64,000 nucleotides of DNA from contig CAVUSX010000021.1 of the NCBI GenBank assembly GCA_963744275.1, positions 1 through 64,000 of the forward strand, in the 5' to 3' direction. Position 1 is the stretch's first letter. Every line of letters begins with the position of its first letter. A model generated the notes under the pieces. That model was not told the DNA's origin, searched no databases, and saw nothing but the letters and a program-made list of their open reading frames with translations. The DNA is from VAZQ01 sp963744275. Lineage in GTDB: Bacteria; Pseudomonadota; Alphaproteobacteria; Rhizobiales; Xanthobacteraceae. The position numbers and the translations under genes were made by a program. Of this stretch, positions 17,838-26,689 are shown piece by piece.

Positions 17838-20452
17838 CAGCCTCGCCCTTCCGCGATTTTCTCGGGTCCGTACGCGACGGCCAGGCTCCGACGCGCGCGC
17901 AAGCGCTGGCGCTGTCGGGCTGCCAGGATCTCGCCGCCATGATGACGACGGCCGCCGTGCTGCGCGACCGCGGGCATGGCGCCAACGTCTCGTATTCCCG
18001 CAAGATCTTCATTCCGCTCACCAAGCTCTGCCGCGATTCCTGCCATTACTGCACGTTCGCGCAGCCGCCCCGGCGCGCTGCCGCGGCCTATCTGGCGCCC
18101 GACGAGGTGCTGGCGATCGCACGCGCCGGCGTGCGCGCAGGCTGCCGCGAGGCGCTGTTCACGCTCGGCGACAAGCCGGAGCTGCGCTACGGCGCGGCGC
18201 GCGCGGCGCTGGCGGAGCTCGGCTATGCCACGACGCTCGATTATCTCGCCGCCATGGCGGAGCTGGTCGTCAAGGAAACCGGGCTCCTGCCGCACCTCAA
18301 TGCGGGCGTCATGAGCCTGGCCGATCTGCAGCGCCTGCGCCGGGTCTCGGTGTCGCAGGGCATCATGCTGGAGACCGCCGCGGATCGGCTGGGGCAGAAG
18401 GGCGGCCCGCATTTCGGCTCGCCCGACAAGGTGCCGGCGGTGCGGCTCGCCACCATCGCGGCGGCCGGCGCGGCCGCGGTGCCGTTCACCTCCGGCATCC
18501 TGATCGGCATCGGCGAGACGCGGGCCGAGCGCATCGAGGCGCTGCTGGCGCTGCGCGATCTGCACGAGCCAGACGGGCACATCCAGGAAATCATCATCCA
18601 GAATTTCCGTGCCAAGCTTGGCACCCGCATGGCGCGCGCGCCGGAGCCGGACGCGGCCGATCATCTTTGGACCATCGCGGCGGCCCGCATCATCTTCGGG
18701 CCGGCCATGAACATTCAGGCGCCGCCCAATCTCAGCGGCGGACCGCTCGCCGACATGATCGCGGCCGGCATCAATGATTGGGGCGGCGTCTCGCCGGTGA
18801 CGCCCGACCACGTCAATCCCGAGGCCCCATGGCCCGCGCTCGCCACGCTCGCGGATCACACCGCGCAGGCCGGCAAGGTCTTGGTCGAGCGGCTTGCGAT
18901 CTATCCGCCCTACATCCGCGACACCGAGCGCTGGCTCGACCCCTCACTGCGCAGCCCGGTGCTGCGCGCCGCCGACGCCGAGGGATTCGGACGGACGGAT
19001 GCGTGGATCGCCGGCGCGGGACTCGATCCGCCGGACCTCGTCCTGAGGAGCCGTGCGGAGCACGGCGTCTCGAAGGACGGACCCACGTCCAGAACTCGCG
19101 GCCGTCCTTCGAGACGCGCGCAAGAGCGCGCTCCTCAGGATGAGGGCAGCATACATCGCAGCGGCCCGGATCGCCTCGCGCGCATTCTCGATCAGGCCGT
19201 GGCCGGCCATGATCTCGACGAAACCGACGTCGTCGCCCTGTTCGCGGCGCGCGGTTCCGATTTCGAGCGGGTCTGCGCCAGCGCGGACGCGCTGCGCGCC
19301 GCCGTCAACGGCGACCGCGTCGCCTATGTGGTCAACCGCAACATCAACTACACCAACGTCTGCTATTTCCGCTGCCAGTTCTGCGCCTTCTCGAAAGGCA
19401 AGCTGTCCGCCAACCTGCGCGGCCGCCCTTACGACCTGGCGCTCGAGGAAATCCAGCGCCGCTGCAGCGAAGCCTGGGAGCGCGGCGCCACCGAGGTCTG
19501 CCTGCAGGGCGGCATCCATCCCGACTATACGGGCGCCACCTATCTCTCGATCTGCCGCGCCATCAAGGCCGTCACCCCGGATATTCATATTCATGCGTTC
19601 TCGCCGCTCGAGGTCACGCAAGGGGCGCAGACGCTCGGGCTGTCGGTGGCGGCCTTTCTGAGCGAGCTCAAGGCGGCCGGGCTCGGCACGCTGCCGGGCA
19701 CGGCGGCCGAAATTCTCGACGACGAGGTCCGCCGCATCATCTGTCCCGACAAGATCACCACCCGGCAGTGGCTCGACGTGATCGAGACCGCGCATGCGGT
19801 CGGGCTGCGCACCACCGCCACCATCATGTATGGGCACGTCGAAGGGCTGGAGCATTGGGCGCGGCATCTCCTGCGCCTGCGCGCCTTGCAGGTGCGCACC
19901 GGCGGCCTGACCGAGTTCGTGCCGCTGCCGTTCGTGCCCATGGAGACGCCGATCTATCTGCACGGCCGCGCCCGCAGCGGCCCGACCTACCGCGAGGCGA
20001 TCCTGATGCATGCGGTGGCGCGGCTGGCGCTCAATCCGCACGTGACCAACATCCAGACCTCGTGGGTCAAGATGGGCCCCGAAGGCGTCAAGGCCTGCCT
20101 GCGCGCCGGCGCCAACGATCTCGGCGGCACGCTGATGAACGAGAGCATCACCCGGGCGGCGGGCGCCGTGCACGGCGAGGAGCTGCCGCCGGCCGAGATG
20201 GAGGCGCTGATCTCCGCCATCGGCCGCAAGCCCGCGCAACGCACCACATTGTACGAAGATGCCGACCCTGAACGCCGGGCGACGTCCTTGACGGCCGCGC
20301 CGCTCGTGGCCCCGATCCTCACGCCGGCGCATCGCTACGAGCGCGAGCAGCCGAAGGGAAGCTTGCCGCCACGCGCGCAAAAAGAACTCGCTCACGAAAA
20401 TCGGCATCGCGTGAGCGAACGCAACAACAGCCGAGCCAGGGAGGAACGATGA
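17834..20452 (+). CDS. fbiC: Fused Fo synthase (CofG-CofH, FbiC type)
   Basis: 872 residues. The N-terminal half is CofG: radical-SAM cysteines C66, C70 and C73 in LCRDSCHYCTFAQPP. The C-terminal half is CofH: cysteines C510, C514 and C517 in VCYFRCQFCAFSKGK. Together they make the deazaflavin Fo from tyrosine and the pyrimidine precursor. Residues about 401-437 between the halves are encoded by a palindromic repeat (19036-19145) that stays in frame and adds an Arg-rich, probably unstructured linker. The C-terminal tail after about residue 800 is also longer and more basic than usual. The gene overlaps cofC upstream and the next substrate-binding gene downstream by 4 bases each. Confidence 0.94.
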   Translation: MTASPFRDFLGSVRDGQAPTRAQALALSGCQDLAAMMTTAAVLRDRGHGANVSYSRKIFIPLTKLCRDSCHYCTFAQPPRRAAAAYLAPDEVLAIARAGVRAGCREALFTLGDKPELRYGAARAALAELGYATTLDYLAAMAELVVKETGLLPHLNAGVMSLADLQRLRRVSVSQGIMLETAADRLGQKGGPHFGSPDKVPAVRLATIAAAGAAAVPFTSGILIGIGETRAERIEALLALRDLHEPDGHIQEIIIQNFRAKLGTRMARAPEPDAADHLWTIAAARIIFGPAMNIQAPPNLSGGPLADMIAAGINDWGGVSPVTPDHVNPEAPWPALATLADHTAQAGKVLVERLAIYPPYIRDTERWLDPSLRSPVLRAADAEGFGRTDAWIAGAGLDPPDLVLRSRAEHGVSKDGPTSRTRGRPSRRAQERAPQDEGSIHRSGPDRLARILDQAVAGHDLDETDVVALFAARGSDFERVCASADALRAAVNGDRVAYVVNRNINYTNVCYFRCQFCAFSKGKLSANLRGRPYDLALEEIQRRCSEAWERGATEVCLQGGIHPDYTGATYLSICRAIKAVTPDIHIHAFSPLEVTQGAQTLGLSVAAFLSELKAAGLGTLPGTAAEILDDEVRRIICPDKITTRQWLDVIETAHAVGLRTTATIMYGHVEGLEHWARHLLRLRALQVRTGGLTEFVPLPFVPMETPIYLHGRARSGPTYREAILMHAVARLALNPHVTNIQTSWVKMGPEGVKACLRAGANDLGGTLMNESITRAAGAVHGEELPPAEMEALISAIGRKPAQRTTLYEDADPERRATSLTAAPLVAPILTPAHRYEREQPKGSLPPRAQKELAHENRHRVSERNNSRAREER
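19036..19145. repeat. Palindromic repeat inserted in frame within fbiC
   Basis: The left arm (CCTCGTCCTGAGGAGC ... GTCTCGAAGGACGG) is the near-exact reverse complement of the right arm (CCGTCCTTCGAGACG ... GCTCCTCAGGATGAGG). The element resembles intergenic palindromes common in this bacterial group; a fragment of the same family lies at about 38831-38865. Here it is translated as the linker between CofG and CofH. Confidence 0.85.
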
Positions 20453-21423
20453 TGCAACGGTTACGAAACTTGCGGACCGCCGCTTCAGTCGGATTGGCCG
20501 TGCTGACGGCTTCGACGCTTGCCGCGACCGCCGACGACACGCTCAAGATCGCGGTCGGCCAGCGCGGCAGCTGGGATACCTCGGTGTCCGAGCTCGGCCA
20601 GAAGGCCGGCATCTTCAAGCGGCACGGCCTCGACCTCGATCTTTTGTTCACGCAAGGGGCCGGCGAGACCCAGCAGGCCACCATCTCGGGCAGCGTCGAT
20701 ATCGGCATCGGCGGCGGGGTCATGGGGGTGCTCGGCGCCTTCGACAAGGGCGCCCCGATCCGCGTGATCGGCACCGAGATCAACAGCGCCGGCGATTATT
20801 GGTACGTGCCGGCCGGCTCGGCGATCAAGAGCATCCGCGACGCCAACGGCGCCACCATGGCGTATTCGACCGTCGGCTCTTCCACGCAGGCGATCGTGCT
20901 CGCCATCATCAAGGAATACGGCCTTGCGGCCGCCAAGCCGGTCGCCACCGGCGGCCCGCCACCGACCTTCACGCAGGTGATGTCGGGCCAGATCGATGTC
21001 GGCTGGGCGACGCCGCCGTTCGGCATCCAGGCGCTCGAAGAAGGCAAGATACGCATCATCGCCCGCGGCAACGATATCCCGGAGATCCGCAACCAGACCA
21101 ACCGGCTCTTGATCACCAGCGCCGGCGTGCTCGAGCGCCGCAAGGCCGCGATCGACCGCTACATGGACGCCTATCGGGAAACCGTCGATTACATGTACGC
21201 CGATCCCATGGCGCTCAAGTACTACGCCGAGATCGCCGCGGTGCCCGAGAGCCTGGCCCGGCGCGTGCGCGACGAGTTCTTCACCAAGGAGATGCTGATG
21301 CCCGACAAGGTCATCGGCATGGACATCATCATGCCGGCCGCCGTCGCCCTCAAATACGTCGCCGCCCCGATCCCCGGAGACAAGCTCAAGACGCTGTTTC
21401 AGATTCCGCCGGCTCGTCCGTAG
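20449..21423 (+). CDS. ABC-type solute-binding protein (NMT1/TauA-like)
   Basis: 324 residues. A signal peptide (about residues 1-28, ending LAATADD) indicates a periplasmic protein. The mature part begins TLKIAVGQRGSWDTSVSELGQKAGIFKRHGLDLD, the NMT1/SsuA pattern of binding proteins for sulfonates, pyrimidines or aromatic acids. GGAGG stands before two consecutive ATG codons. The start overlaps the fbiC stop by 4 bases, so it is probably co-transcribed with the F420 genes. No permease or ATPase gene is in the window. Confidence 0.88.
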   Translation: MMQRLRNLRTAASVGLAVLTASTLAATADDTLKIAVGQRGSWDTSVSELGQKAGIFKRHGLDLDLLFTQGAGETQQATISGSVDIGIGGGVMGVLGAFDKGAPIRVIGTEINSAGDYWYVPAGSAIKSIRDANGATMAYSTVGSSTQAIVLAIIKEYGLAAAKPVATGGPPPTFTQVMSGQIDVGWATPPFGIQALEEGKIRIIARGNDIPEIRNQTNRLLITSAGVLERRKAAIDRYMDAYRETVDYMYADPMALKYYAEIAAVPESLARRVRDEFFTKEMLMPDKVIGMDIIMPAAVALKYVAAPIPGDKLKTLFQIPPARP

Positions 21424-21570
21424 GGTGGGCAAAATTGCCTGGTGTCGTGATTATGGTTGCTCGGTGCTGCGCAATTTTGCCCACGCGTTTGCACCGCCGG
21501 CCGCGTGGGCAACGCGCCGGAAAATTGTGCCACACAGTTAGACATTGCACGGGCGCGTTGCCCACCCTAC
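21419..21570. repeat. Intergenic palindromic repeats, GTGGGCAAAATTGC family
   Basis: Starts GTAGGGTGGGCAAAATTGC and contains GCAATTTTGCCCACGCG, then a second inverted copy ending GCGTTGCCCACCCTAC. It is related to 28764-28833 and 7165-7275. Confidence 0.65.
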
Positions 21571-21592
21571 CAGACCACCACGGAGACTTCAG

Positions 21593-22576
21593 TTGTCCAA
21601 GCTCTCGATGACGTTCGCCTGCGGTCTCTACGACCGCATGATCTCGCTGCGGACCGGGGAGGTGCAGCCCGAGGGCATCGACCTCAATTTCATCAATGTC
21701 GACAATCCGCGCGAGTTGTTCGACCGCATGGTCGGCAAGCTCGAGTTCGATGCGTCGGAAATGTCGAGCTCCGAATATGTCAGCCGCTTCGCCGCCGGCG
21801 ATTGCCCGTTCGTGGCGCTGCCGGTGTTCGCCTCGCGCGTGTTCCGGCACGGCTTCATTGCGGTCGACAATCGCGTGATCCGCTCTCCGAAGGACCTCGA
21901 GGGCAAGCGCATCGGGGTGCAGCTCTACACCATGACGGCGGCGATCTGGATCCGCGGCTTGCTGCAGCATCAATACGGCGTCGATCTCTCCACCATCCAA
22001 TGGGTCGAGGGCGCCATGGAGACGCCGACCCGGCACGGCAGCCCGACCGTGCTGCCGCCCTTGCGGCCGGTCTCGATCGTGCCCAACGACAGCGGCAAAT
22101 CGCTCAGCCGCCTGTTGGAGGACGGCGAGATCGCGGCCACCATCGGGGCCGACCTGCCCTCGGCCTACGGCAAGAATCCGAACGTGCAGCGGCTGTTTCC
22201 GGATTTCCGCACCACCGAGAAGGACTATTACCGGTCCACCGGAATCTTCCCGATCATGCATCTCATCGTGCTGCGCCGCGATTTCTACGAGAGATATCCG
22301 TTCGCGGCCACCAGCCTCTATCAGGCGTTCTGCGCCTCCAAGGCGCTGGCGTTCAAGAAGATGCGCTACCTCGGCACGCTGCGCTACATGCTGCCCTGGA
22401 TGACGGCCGACCTCGACGAGATCGAGGAGGTGTTCGGCGGCGATCCCTGGCCCTACGGGATCGAGCCCAATCGGGTGGCGCTCGAGGCGCTGGTGCAATA
22501 TCTGGTCGATCAATCCATGATCGCCAAGCCGATGCGGGTCGACGATCTGTTCGTGCCGGTCTATGGTGGCTCGTGA
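21593..22576 (+). CDS. 4,5-dihydroxyphthalate-decarboxylase-like / solute-binding-fold protein
   Basis: 327 residues, no signal peptide. The family pattern is clear: FACGLYDRMISLRTGEVQPEGIDLNF at the start, EMSSSEYVSRFAAGDCPFVALPVF, KRIGVQLYTMTAAIWIRGLL and a C-terminal ALVQYLVDQSMIAKP. Members have the periplasmic-binding-protein fold; some are annotated as 4,5-dihydroxyphthalate decarboxylase (pht5), others as ABC binding components, and sequence does not separate these. TTG start at 21593 has GGAG 7 bases upstream; ATG at 21608 is an alternative. Confidence 0.82.
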   Translation: MSKLSMTFACGLYDRMISLRTGEVQPEGIDLNFINVDNPRELFDRMVGKLEFDASEMSSSEYVSRFAAGDCPFVALPVFASRVFRHGFIAVDNRVIRSPKDLEGKRIGVQLYTMTAAIWIRGLLQHQYGVDLSTIQWVEGAMETPTRHGSPTVLPPLRPVSIVPNDSGKSLSRLLEDGEIAATIGADLPSAYGKNPNVQRLFPDFRTTEKDYYRSTGIFPIMHLIVLRRDFYERYPFAATSLYQAFCASKALAFKKMRYLGTLRYMLPWMTADLDEIEEVFGGDPWPYGIEPNRVALEALVQYLVDQSMIAKPMRVDDLFVPVYGGS

Positions 22577-22683
22577 TAAGGTCGTGGCGCACTTGCCGCG
22601 GCCGGGCATAGCCCGCGAAGACGGGCATGATATCCCCGGCCGCCTTATGTCCCGGCCACCTCGTCGCATAGCGGGGTCCAGTC

Positions 22684-23103
22684 ATGTTTGCGATACCAAA
22701 TCTCCTCACAAGCACCTTTCTTGTCCTCGGGCTGACTGCGCCGGCGAGCGCGCAGCCGTCGTCCAACGACAAGAGCTTGACCTATGAGGTGGCCAAGATC
22801 ATCGCGGAGACCGCCTACGAGACCTGCATGGCGCGAGGCTTTCATGTTTCCGTGCATGTGGTAGGGCGTGAGGGCGAAACACGCTTCGCCATTCGGGGAG
22901 ACGGATCGAGCGCGGACGCGTTTGATAACAGCCGGCGCAAAGCCTATACGATGCGCATGCGGCCCGAAGTCGTGGTTGAAGGCGGATTGCCGATCAGGGT
23001 CGGGGGACAGATCATCGGCGGCGTCGGGGTCAACGGCTCACAACGTGGCAACAAGGCCTGCGCCCAGGCCGGCATCGACAAGGCGAGCGACCTGCTCAAG
23101 TAG
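22684..23103 (+). CDS. Secreted HbpS/GlcG-like heme- or small-ligand-binding protein
   Basis: 139 residues. A signal peptide ends around LTAPASAQPSS. The mature part has the GlcG/HbpS pattern: a helix, VVGREGETRFAIRGDGSS, then RRKAYTMRM, and the glycine-rich GGLPIRVGGQIIGGVGVNGS near the end. HbpS relatives bind heme or act in redox sensing; many are encoded beside catabolic genes with unknown role. No clear operon partner. Confidence 0.82.
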   Translation: MFAIPNLLTSTFLVLGLTAPASAQPSSNDKSLTYEVAKIIAETAYETCMARGFHVSVHVVGREGETRFAIRGDGSSADAFDNSRRKAYTMRMRPEVVVEGGLPIRVGGQIIGGVGVNGSQRGNKACAQAGIDKASDLLK

Positions 23104-23244
23104 GCGACAGTCGCAGGGTAAGCCGCGAGCCTCAAGGCTTGCGGCTCGATGTGGCCACCGAGCTTGAAGCGCGTGGCTTGAGAGCTTTCCGCGGAGCTGC
23201 GAGCGATCCGGTCACGGCTTGATCCCTGGCATTGATCGAGGTTT

Positions 23245-23261
23245 GCAACAAAAATAGTTGC
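23245..23261. promoter_or_regulatory. GCAAC-N7-GTTGC palindrome upstream of class II aldolase
   Basis: Same arms and spacing as 5216-5232, with an A-rich centre, 112 bases before the class II aldolase start. Putative operator shared between the two genes; the regulator is not identified. Confidence 0.35.
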
Positions 23262-23373
23262 TCTAAAGTCCGCGCGATGGCTCTATTGCAGGCGATGTGG
23301 CGGCGTTGCATACTTTCCTGGAGACGGATCGATCGACGGCGCAATCAGAGAATTCCTGGAGGGTGAACGAAGA

Positions 23374-24228
23374 ATGGTCGAGATTTCCAAGGTTCCCGTC
23401 ATCTGTCGGCGGGCGTTCTATGCCGATTTGGCGACCGCGGGCGCGGCGGTGGGGATGGGAGGCGCGGCCGATGCCGCCATGCTGGCGGCCCTGCAGGCGG
23501 CCGCCGCGCCGGCGCAGCTCGATCCCGATTACGCCGATCTCGATCCCGAGCTGGCGGTCGATCTGGTCGCCGCCAACCACATCCTGGCCCACAATGGTGT
23601 GCTCGACTCCTTCGGTCACGTCAGCATTCGCGATCCGCGCAATCCCCATCGCTATCTGCAGATGCAGGCGATCGCGCCGCGCGACGTGTCGGTCGCCGAT
23701 CTCATCACCTTCGATCTCGACAGCAATGCCATCAATGCGCGCGGCCGCCCGGTCTATCGCGAGCGCTACATCCACGGCGAGATCTACAAGGTGCGGCCGG
23801 ACGTGCATGCCGTGGTGCACAGCCATTCGCCCGGCGTCATTCCGTTCGGCGTGACCGAGAAGCCGCTGCGCGCCATCTTCCACAACGGTCATTTCCTCGG
23901 CCACGGGGTGCCGGTCTGGGAGATCCGCAAGACCGCCGGCGAGAAGAACGGCATGCTGGTCAACACCGCCGAGCTCGGCAAATCGCTGGCGCAGAGCCTG
24001 GGCGACGGCTCGGTCGTGCTGATGCGCGGCCATGGCGACGCGGTCGCCGGGCCCGACCTCAAGACGACGGTCTTTCGCGCAATCTACACCGAGGTCAATG
24101 CGCGGCTGCAGATGCAGGCGGTCGCGCTCGGCGGCCCGATCAATTTCCTCAATCAGTACGAGCAGGCCAAGAGCCAAAACGTCGATCGTCCTTGGGACAT
24201 GTGGCGCAAGCAGGTCGGCGCCGGCTGA
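23374..24228 (+). CDS. Class II aldolase/adducin-family protein
   Basis: 284 residues. The zinc site is visible: HSHSP near residue 149 and RGHGD near residue 217, with GHVSIRDPRNPHRYL upstream. The family includes fuculose-phosphate and related aldolases and decarboxylases. The first 45 residues are Ala-rich with no aldolase similarity and might be a weak export signal or an over-long start, although GGAGGG precedes the ATG well. The gene at 34708-35433 is a paralog lacking this extension. Confidence 0.88.
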   Translation: MVEISKVPVICRRAFYADLATAGAAVGMGGAADAAMLAALQAAAAPAQLDPDYADLDPELAVDLVAANHILAHNGVLDSFGHVSIRDPRNPHRYLQMQAIAPRDVSVADLITFDLDSNAINARGRPVYRERYIHGEIYKVRPDVHAVVHSHSPGVIPFGVTEKPLRAIFHNGHFLGHGVPVWEIRKTAGEKNGMLVNTAELGKSLAQSLGDGSVVLMRGHGDAVAGPDLKTTVFRAIYTEVNARLQMQAVALGGPINFLNQYEQAKSQNVDRPWDMWRKQVGAG

Positions 24229-24434
24229 GCATTTCCGGTCCCGCTGGAACCGTGATTCCCCATGCGCTGGGATAAGCTGTCGCAGAGCCCCCACGGTGGA
24301 CTTGGCTCCGCGAAAGACGTGGGTGCCCGGCACGAGGGTGGAAGTTCGACGGGAGTGTGCGCGCCGCAACCGGAATCAGTTCTAGCCCGCGGAGGTTTCG
24401 TCTTTCTCGGAGCGCCAAAGCAAGGAGACAAAAA

Positions 24435-25460
24435 ATGCGCTTTGCCAACCGAATAGCTTGGTCGGCCCTGTGGCTGGCCGCAACGCTGACGGTCGCGCCC
24501 GGGCTGCGGGCCGAGCCGGTCGCCGATTTCTATCGCGGCAAGACCATGAAGATGATCATCGGCTACGGCCCGGGCGGCGGCTACGACCTCTATGGCCGGC
24601 TGGCCGCCGAGTTCCTCAGCCGCCACATTCCGGGCAATCCGACCATCATTCCGGAGAACATGCCGGGCGGCGGCAGCCTCAAGGCGATCCTGTATCTCTA
24701 CCAGGTGGCACCGAAGGACGGCACCTATCTGGGCAGCGTCTCGCAGCAACTGGCCGCGAACGCCGTCACCGACGAGAACAACAAGATGGACGTGGCCAAA
24801 TTCCACTATCTCGGCCGCTTGACCTCAAACATCGATGTCGGGGTGGCGCTGCCGCAGGCGGGCATCAAGTCGATCGAGGATGCGCGCAAGCGCCAGGTCG
24901 TGGTCGGGGCCGAGAACGGCTCCATGTCGCTGATCTACGCGCAGGCGCTCAATACCTACGGGGGCGCCAAGCTCAAGATCGTCAAGGGCTACAACGGCTC
25001 GGCCGATATTCAGCTCGCCGCCGAACGCGGCGAGGTCGACGTCAACGGCTCCTATTCGTTGCCGGCGGTGCTGGTCTCGCATCCCGATTGGGTCAAGGAC
25101 GGCAAGGCGGTGATCCTCTACCAGAATGCGCTCAAGCGCTTTGCGCAGATCCCGAACGTGCCCACCCTGACCGAATTGATGCTCACCGACGAAGGCCGCA
25201 CGGTGGCCCGCGTGGTCGCCGGCATGGCCGAGATCGGCCGCTCGATCCTGACCACGCCCGGGGTGCCGGACGACCGCCTGGCGGCGTTGCGCACCGCCTT
25301 CCAGGAGATGCTCAAGGACCCGGATTTCCTCGCCGCCTGCACCCAGCGCAACCTGATGCTCGATCCCGCCAGCGGAGCGGACATGGATGCCATCAACCAG
25401 GAGACCATGAGCCTGCCCAAGCCGATCGTCGAGGCGCTGCGCACGCTGCTCAAGGGATAG
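24435..25460 (+). CDS. Bug/TctC-family tripartite tricarboxylate transporter solute-binding protein
   Basis: 341 residues. Signal peptide at about residues 1-26 (ending GLRAEP); GKTMKMIIGYGPGGGYDLYGRLAAEF at the start of the mature protein and IPENMPGGGS are typical of Bug receptors with the fused-glycine ligand loop. Periplasmic, expected to bind a carboxylic acid. AAGGAG lies 7 bases before the ATG. It precedes the carboxymuconolactone-decarboxylase-like gene by 6 bases, so the two are co-transcribed. No tctA/tctB membrane genes are present. Confidence 0.9.
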   Translation: MRFANRIAWSALWLAATLTVAPGLRAEPVADFYRGKTMKMIIGYGPGGGYDLYGRLAAEFLSRHIPGNPTIIPENMPGGGSLKAILYLYQVAPKDGTYLGSVSQQLAANAVTDENNKMDVAKFHYLGRLTSNIDVGVALPQAGIKSIEDARKRQVVVGAENGSMSLIYAQALNTYGGAKLKIVKGYNGSADIQLAAERGEVDVNGSYSLPAVLVSHPDWVKDGKAVILYQNALKRFAQIPNVPTLTELMLTDEGRTVARVVAGMAEIGRSILTTPGVPDDRLAALRTAFQEMLKDPDFLAACTQRNLMLDPASGADMDAINQETMSLPKPIVEALRTLLKG

Positions 25461-25466
25461 CGCATC

Positions 25467-25862
25467 ATGAGCGACAACGAGCGTTTCGAGCGCGGCAAGC
25501 AGGTGCGCGAAGCCGTCCTGGGCAGCGCCCATGTGGCGCGCACCGCCAACAACCGCACGCCCTTCAATGCGGAGTTCCAGGATTTCCTGATGGAATACGC
25601 CTGGGGATCGATCTGGTCGCGTCCGGGCCTCGATCACAAGACCCGCAGCATGATCACCATCGCCATGCTGGTCGCGATGGGACGCCTCGACGAGCTCAAG
25701 CTTCACATCCGGGCGACCGTCAATACCGGCGTGAGCCGCGAGGAGGTCAAGGAGATCATGATGCATGCGGCCATCTATGCCGGCGTGCCGGCGGCCTTCG
25801 GAGCCTTCGGGCTCGCGGCGCAGATTTTCGCTGAGATGGACAAGGAAGCCGGGGTTTCGTGA
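25467..25862 (+). CDS. Carboxymuconolactone decarboxylase (CMD) family protein
   Basis: 131 residues, the size of 4-carboxymuconolactone decarboxylase (PcaC). CMD-fold landmarks include RTPFNAEFQDFLMEYAWGSIWSRPGL, TRSMITIAMLVAMG, KLHIRATVNTGVSREEVKEI and the conserved MMHAAIYAGVPAA. It could act on a protocatechuate-pathway lactone or a related substrate; no other pca genes are present, so the exact reaction is open. It follows the Bug gene by 6 bases. Confidence 0.85.
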   Translation: MSDNERFERGKQVREAVLGSAHVARTANNRTPFNAEFQDFLMEYAWGSIWSRPGLDHKTRSMITIAMLVAMGRLDELKLHIRATVNTGVSREEVKEIMMHAAIYAGVPAAFGAFGLAAQIFAEMDKEAGVS

Positions 25863-25892
25863 AGTCGTGTGGCGCTGCAGTTAAAGCATTGA

Positions 25893-26015
25893 GTGTCATC
25901 GCCGGGCATGATCAAGAAGTTCGGGTGTAAACGCCGGGCTTGTCCCGGCGATCTCGATAAGGCGGGCACAGTGCAACCCTTATCGAGATGGCCGGAACAA
26001 GTCTGGCCTCGACTG
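25893..26015. repeat. Intergenic palindromic repeat
   Basis: GTCATCGCCGGGC ... CTTGTCCCGGCGATCTCGATAAGG ... TTATCGAGATGGCCGGAACAAG; same family as 33528-33617 and the left part of 1608-1728. Confidence 0.65.
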
Positions 26016-26046
26016 ACCAAGAGAGGGCCATGACATCCAAGGAAGC

Positions 26047-26667
26047 ATGATCAAGATCTGGGGCCGCAACACCTCGTTGAACGTGCAGAAAGTTCTGTGG
26101 TGTTGCGTCGAGCTCGACGTCGCGTTCCATCGCATCGACTGGGCCGGGCCGTTCGGCGGCAACGACGATCCGGCCTATCTTAAGATGAATCCCAACGGGC
26201 GCGTCCCCACCATCGAGGACGGCGACAAGACCGTGTGGGAATTGAACTCGATCCTGCGCTACCTCTGCGCCGTTAATGGCGGGGCGCGGCTGCATCCCGC
26301 CGAGCCCTATCGGCGCAGCGAGGTGGAGCGCTGGATGGATTGGCAGCTTGCGAGCCTCAACCCGCCCATGACCACGATGCTGCTCGGCTACTATCGCACG
26401 CCGCCCGACCAGCGCGATGCCGGCGCGCTCGAGGTTGCCCGTCGCGAGGCCATCCGCTGCTGGACCATCGTGGAGCATTTCATCGCGGGCCGGCAATATC
26501 TGGCCGGGCCGGAGCTCACTTTGGCGGATATCGGCAACGGCATCCTGGTGCACCGCTGGCACAACTATCCGATCGAGCGGCCCGAACTTCCCAACATCAA
26601 GGCCTGGTATCAAACGCTCTGCCAACGGCCGGGCTTCCGGGAGCACATCATGGGCCCGATCGCGTGA
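26047..26667 (+). CDS. Glutathione S-transferase
   Basis: 206 residues. The N-terminal thioredoxin-like domain includes IKIWGRNTSLNVQKVLW with a Ser in the glutathione-activating position and NGRVPTIEDGD ... ELNSILRYL of the glutathione site; the C-terminal helical domain includes the N-capping region LTLADIGNGILVHRW. It would conjugate glutathione to, or dehalogenate/isomerise, a small hydrophobic compound. AGGAAG precedes the ATG. It ends 22 bases before the second LLM oxidoreductase and may be in its operon. Confidence 0.92.
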   Translation: MIKIWGRNTSLNVQKVLWCCVELDVAFHRIDWAGPFGGNDDPAYLKMNPNGRVPTIEDGDKTVWELNSILRYLCAVNGGARLHPAEPYRRSEVERWMDWQLASLNPPMTTMLLGYYRTPPDQRDAGALEVARREAIRCWTIVEHFIAGRQYLAGPELTLADIGNGILVHRWHNYPIERPELPNIKAWYQTLCQRPGFREHIMGPIA

Positions 26668-26689
26668 TGTCCTTAAAGAGGTGCCAGCC

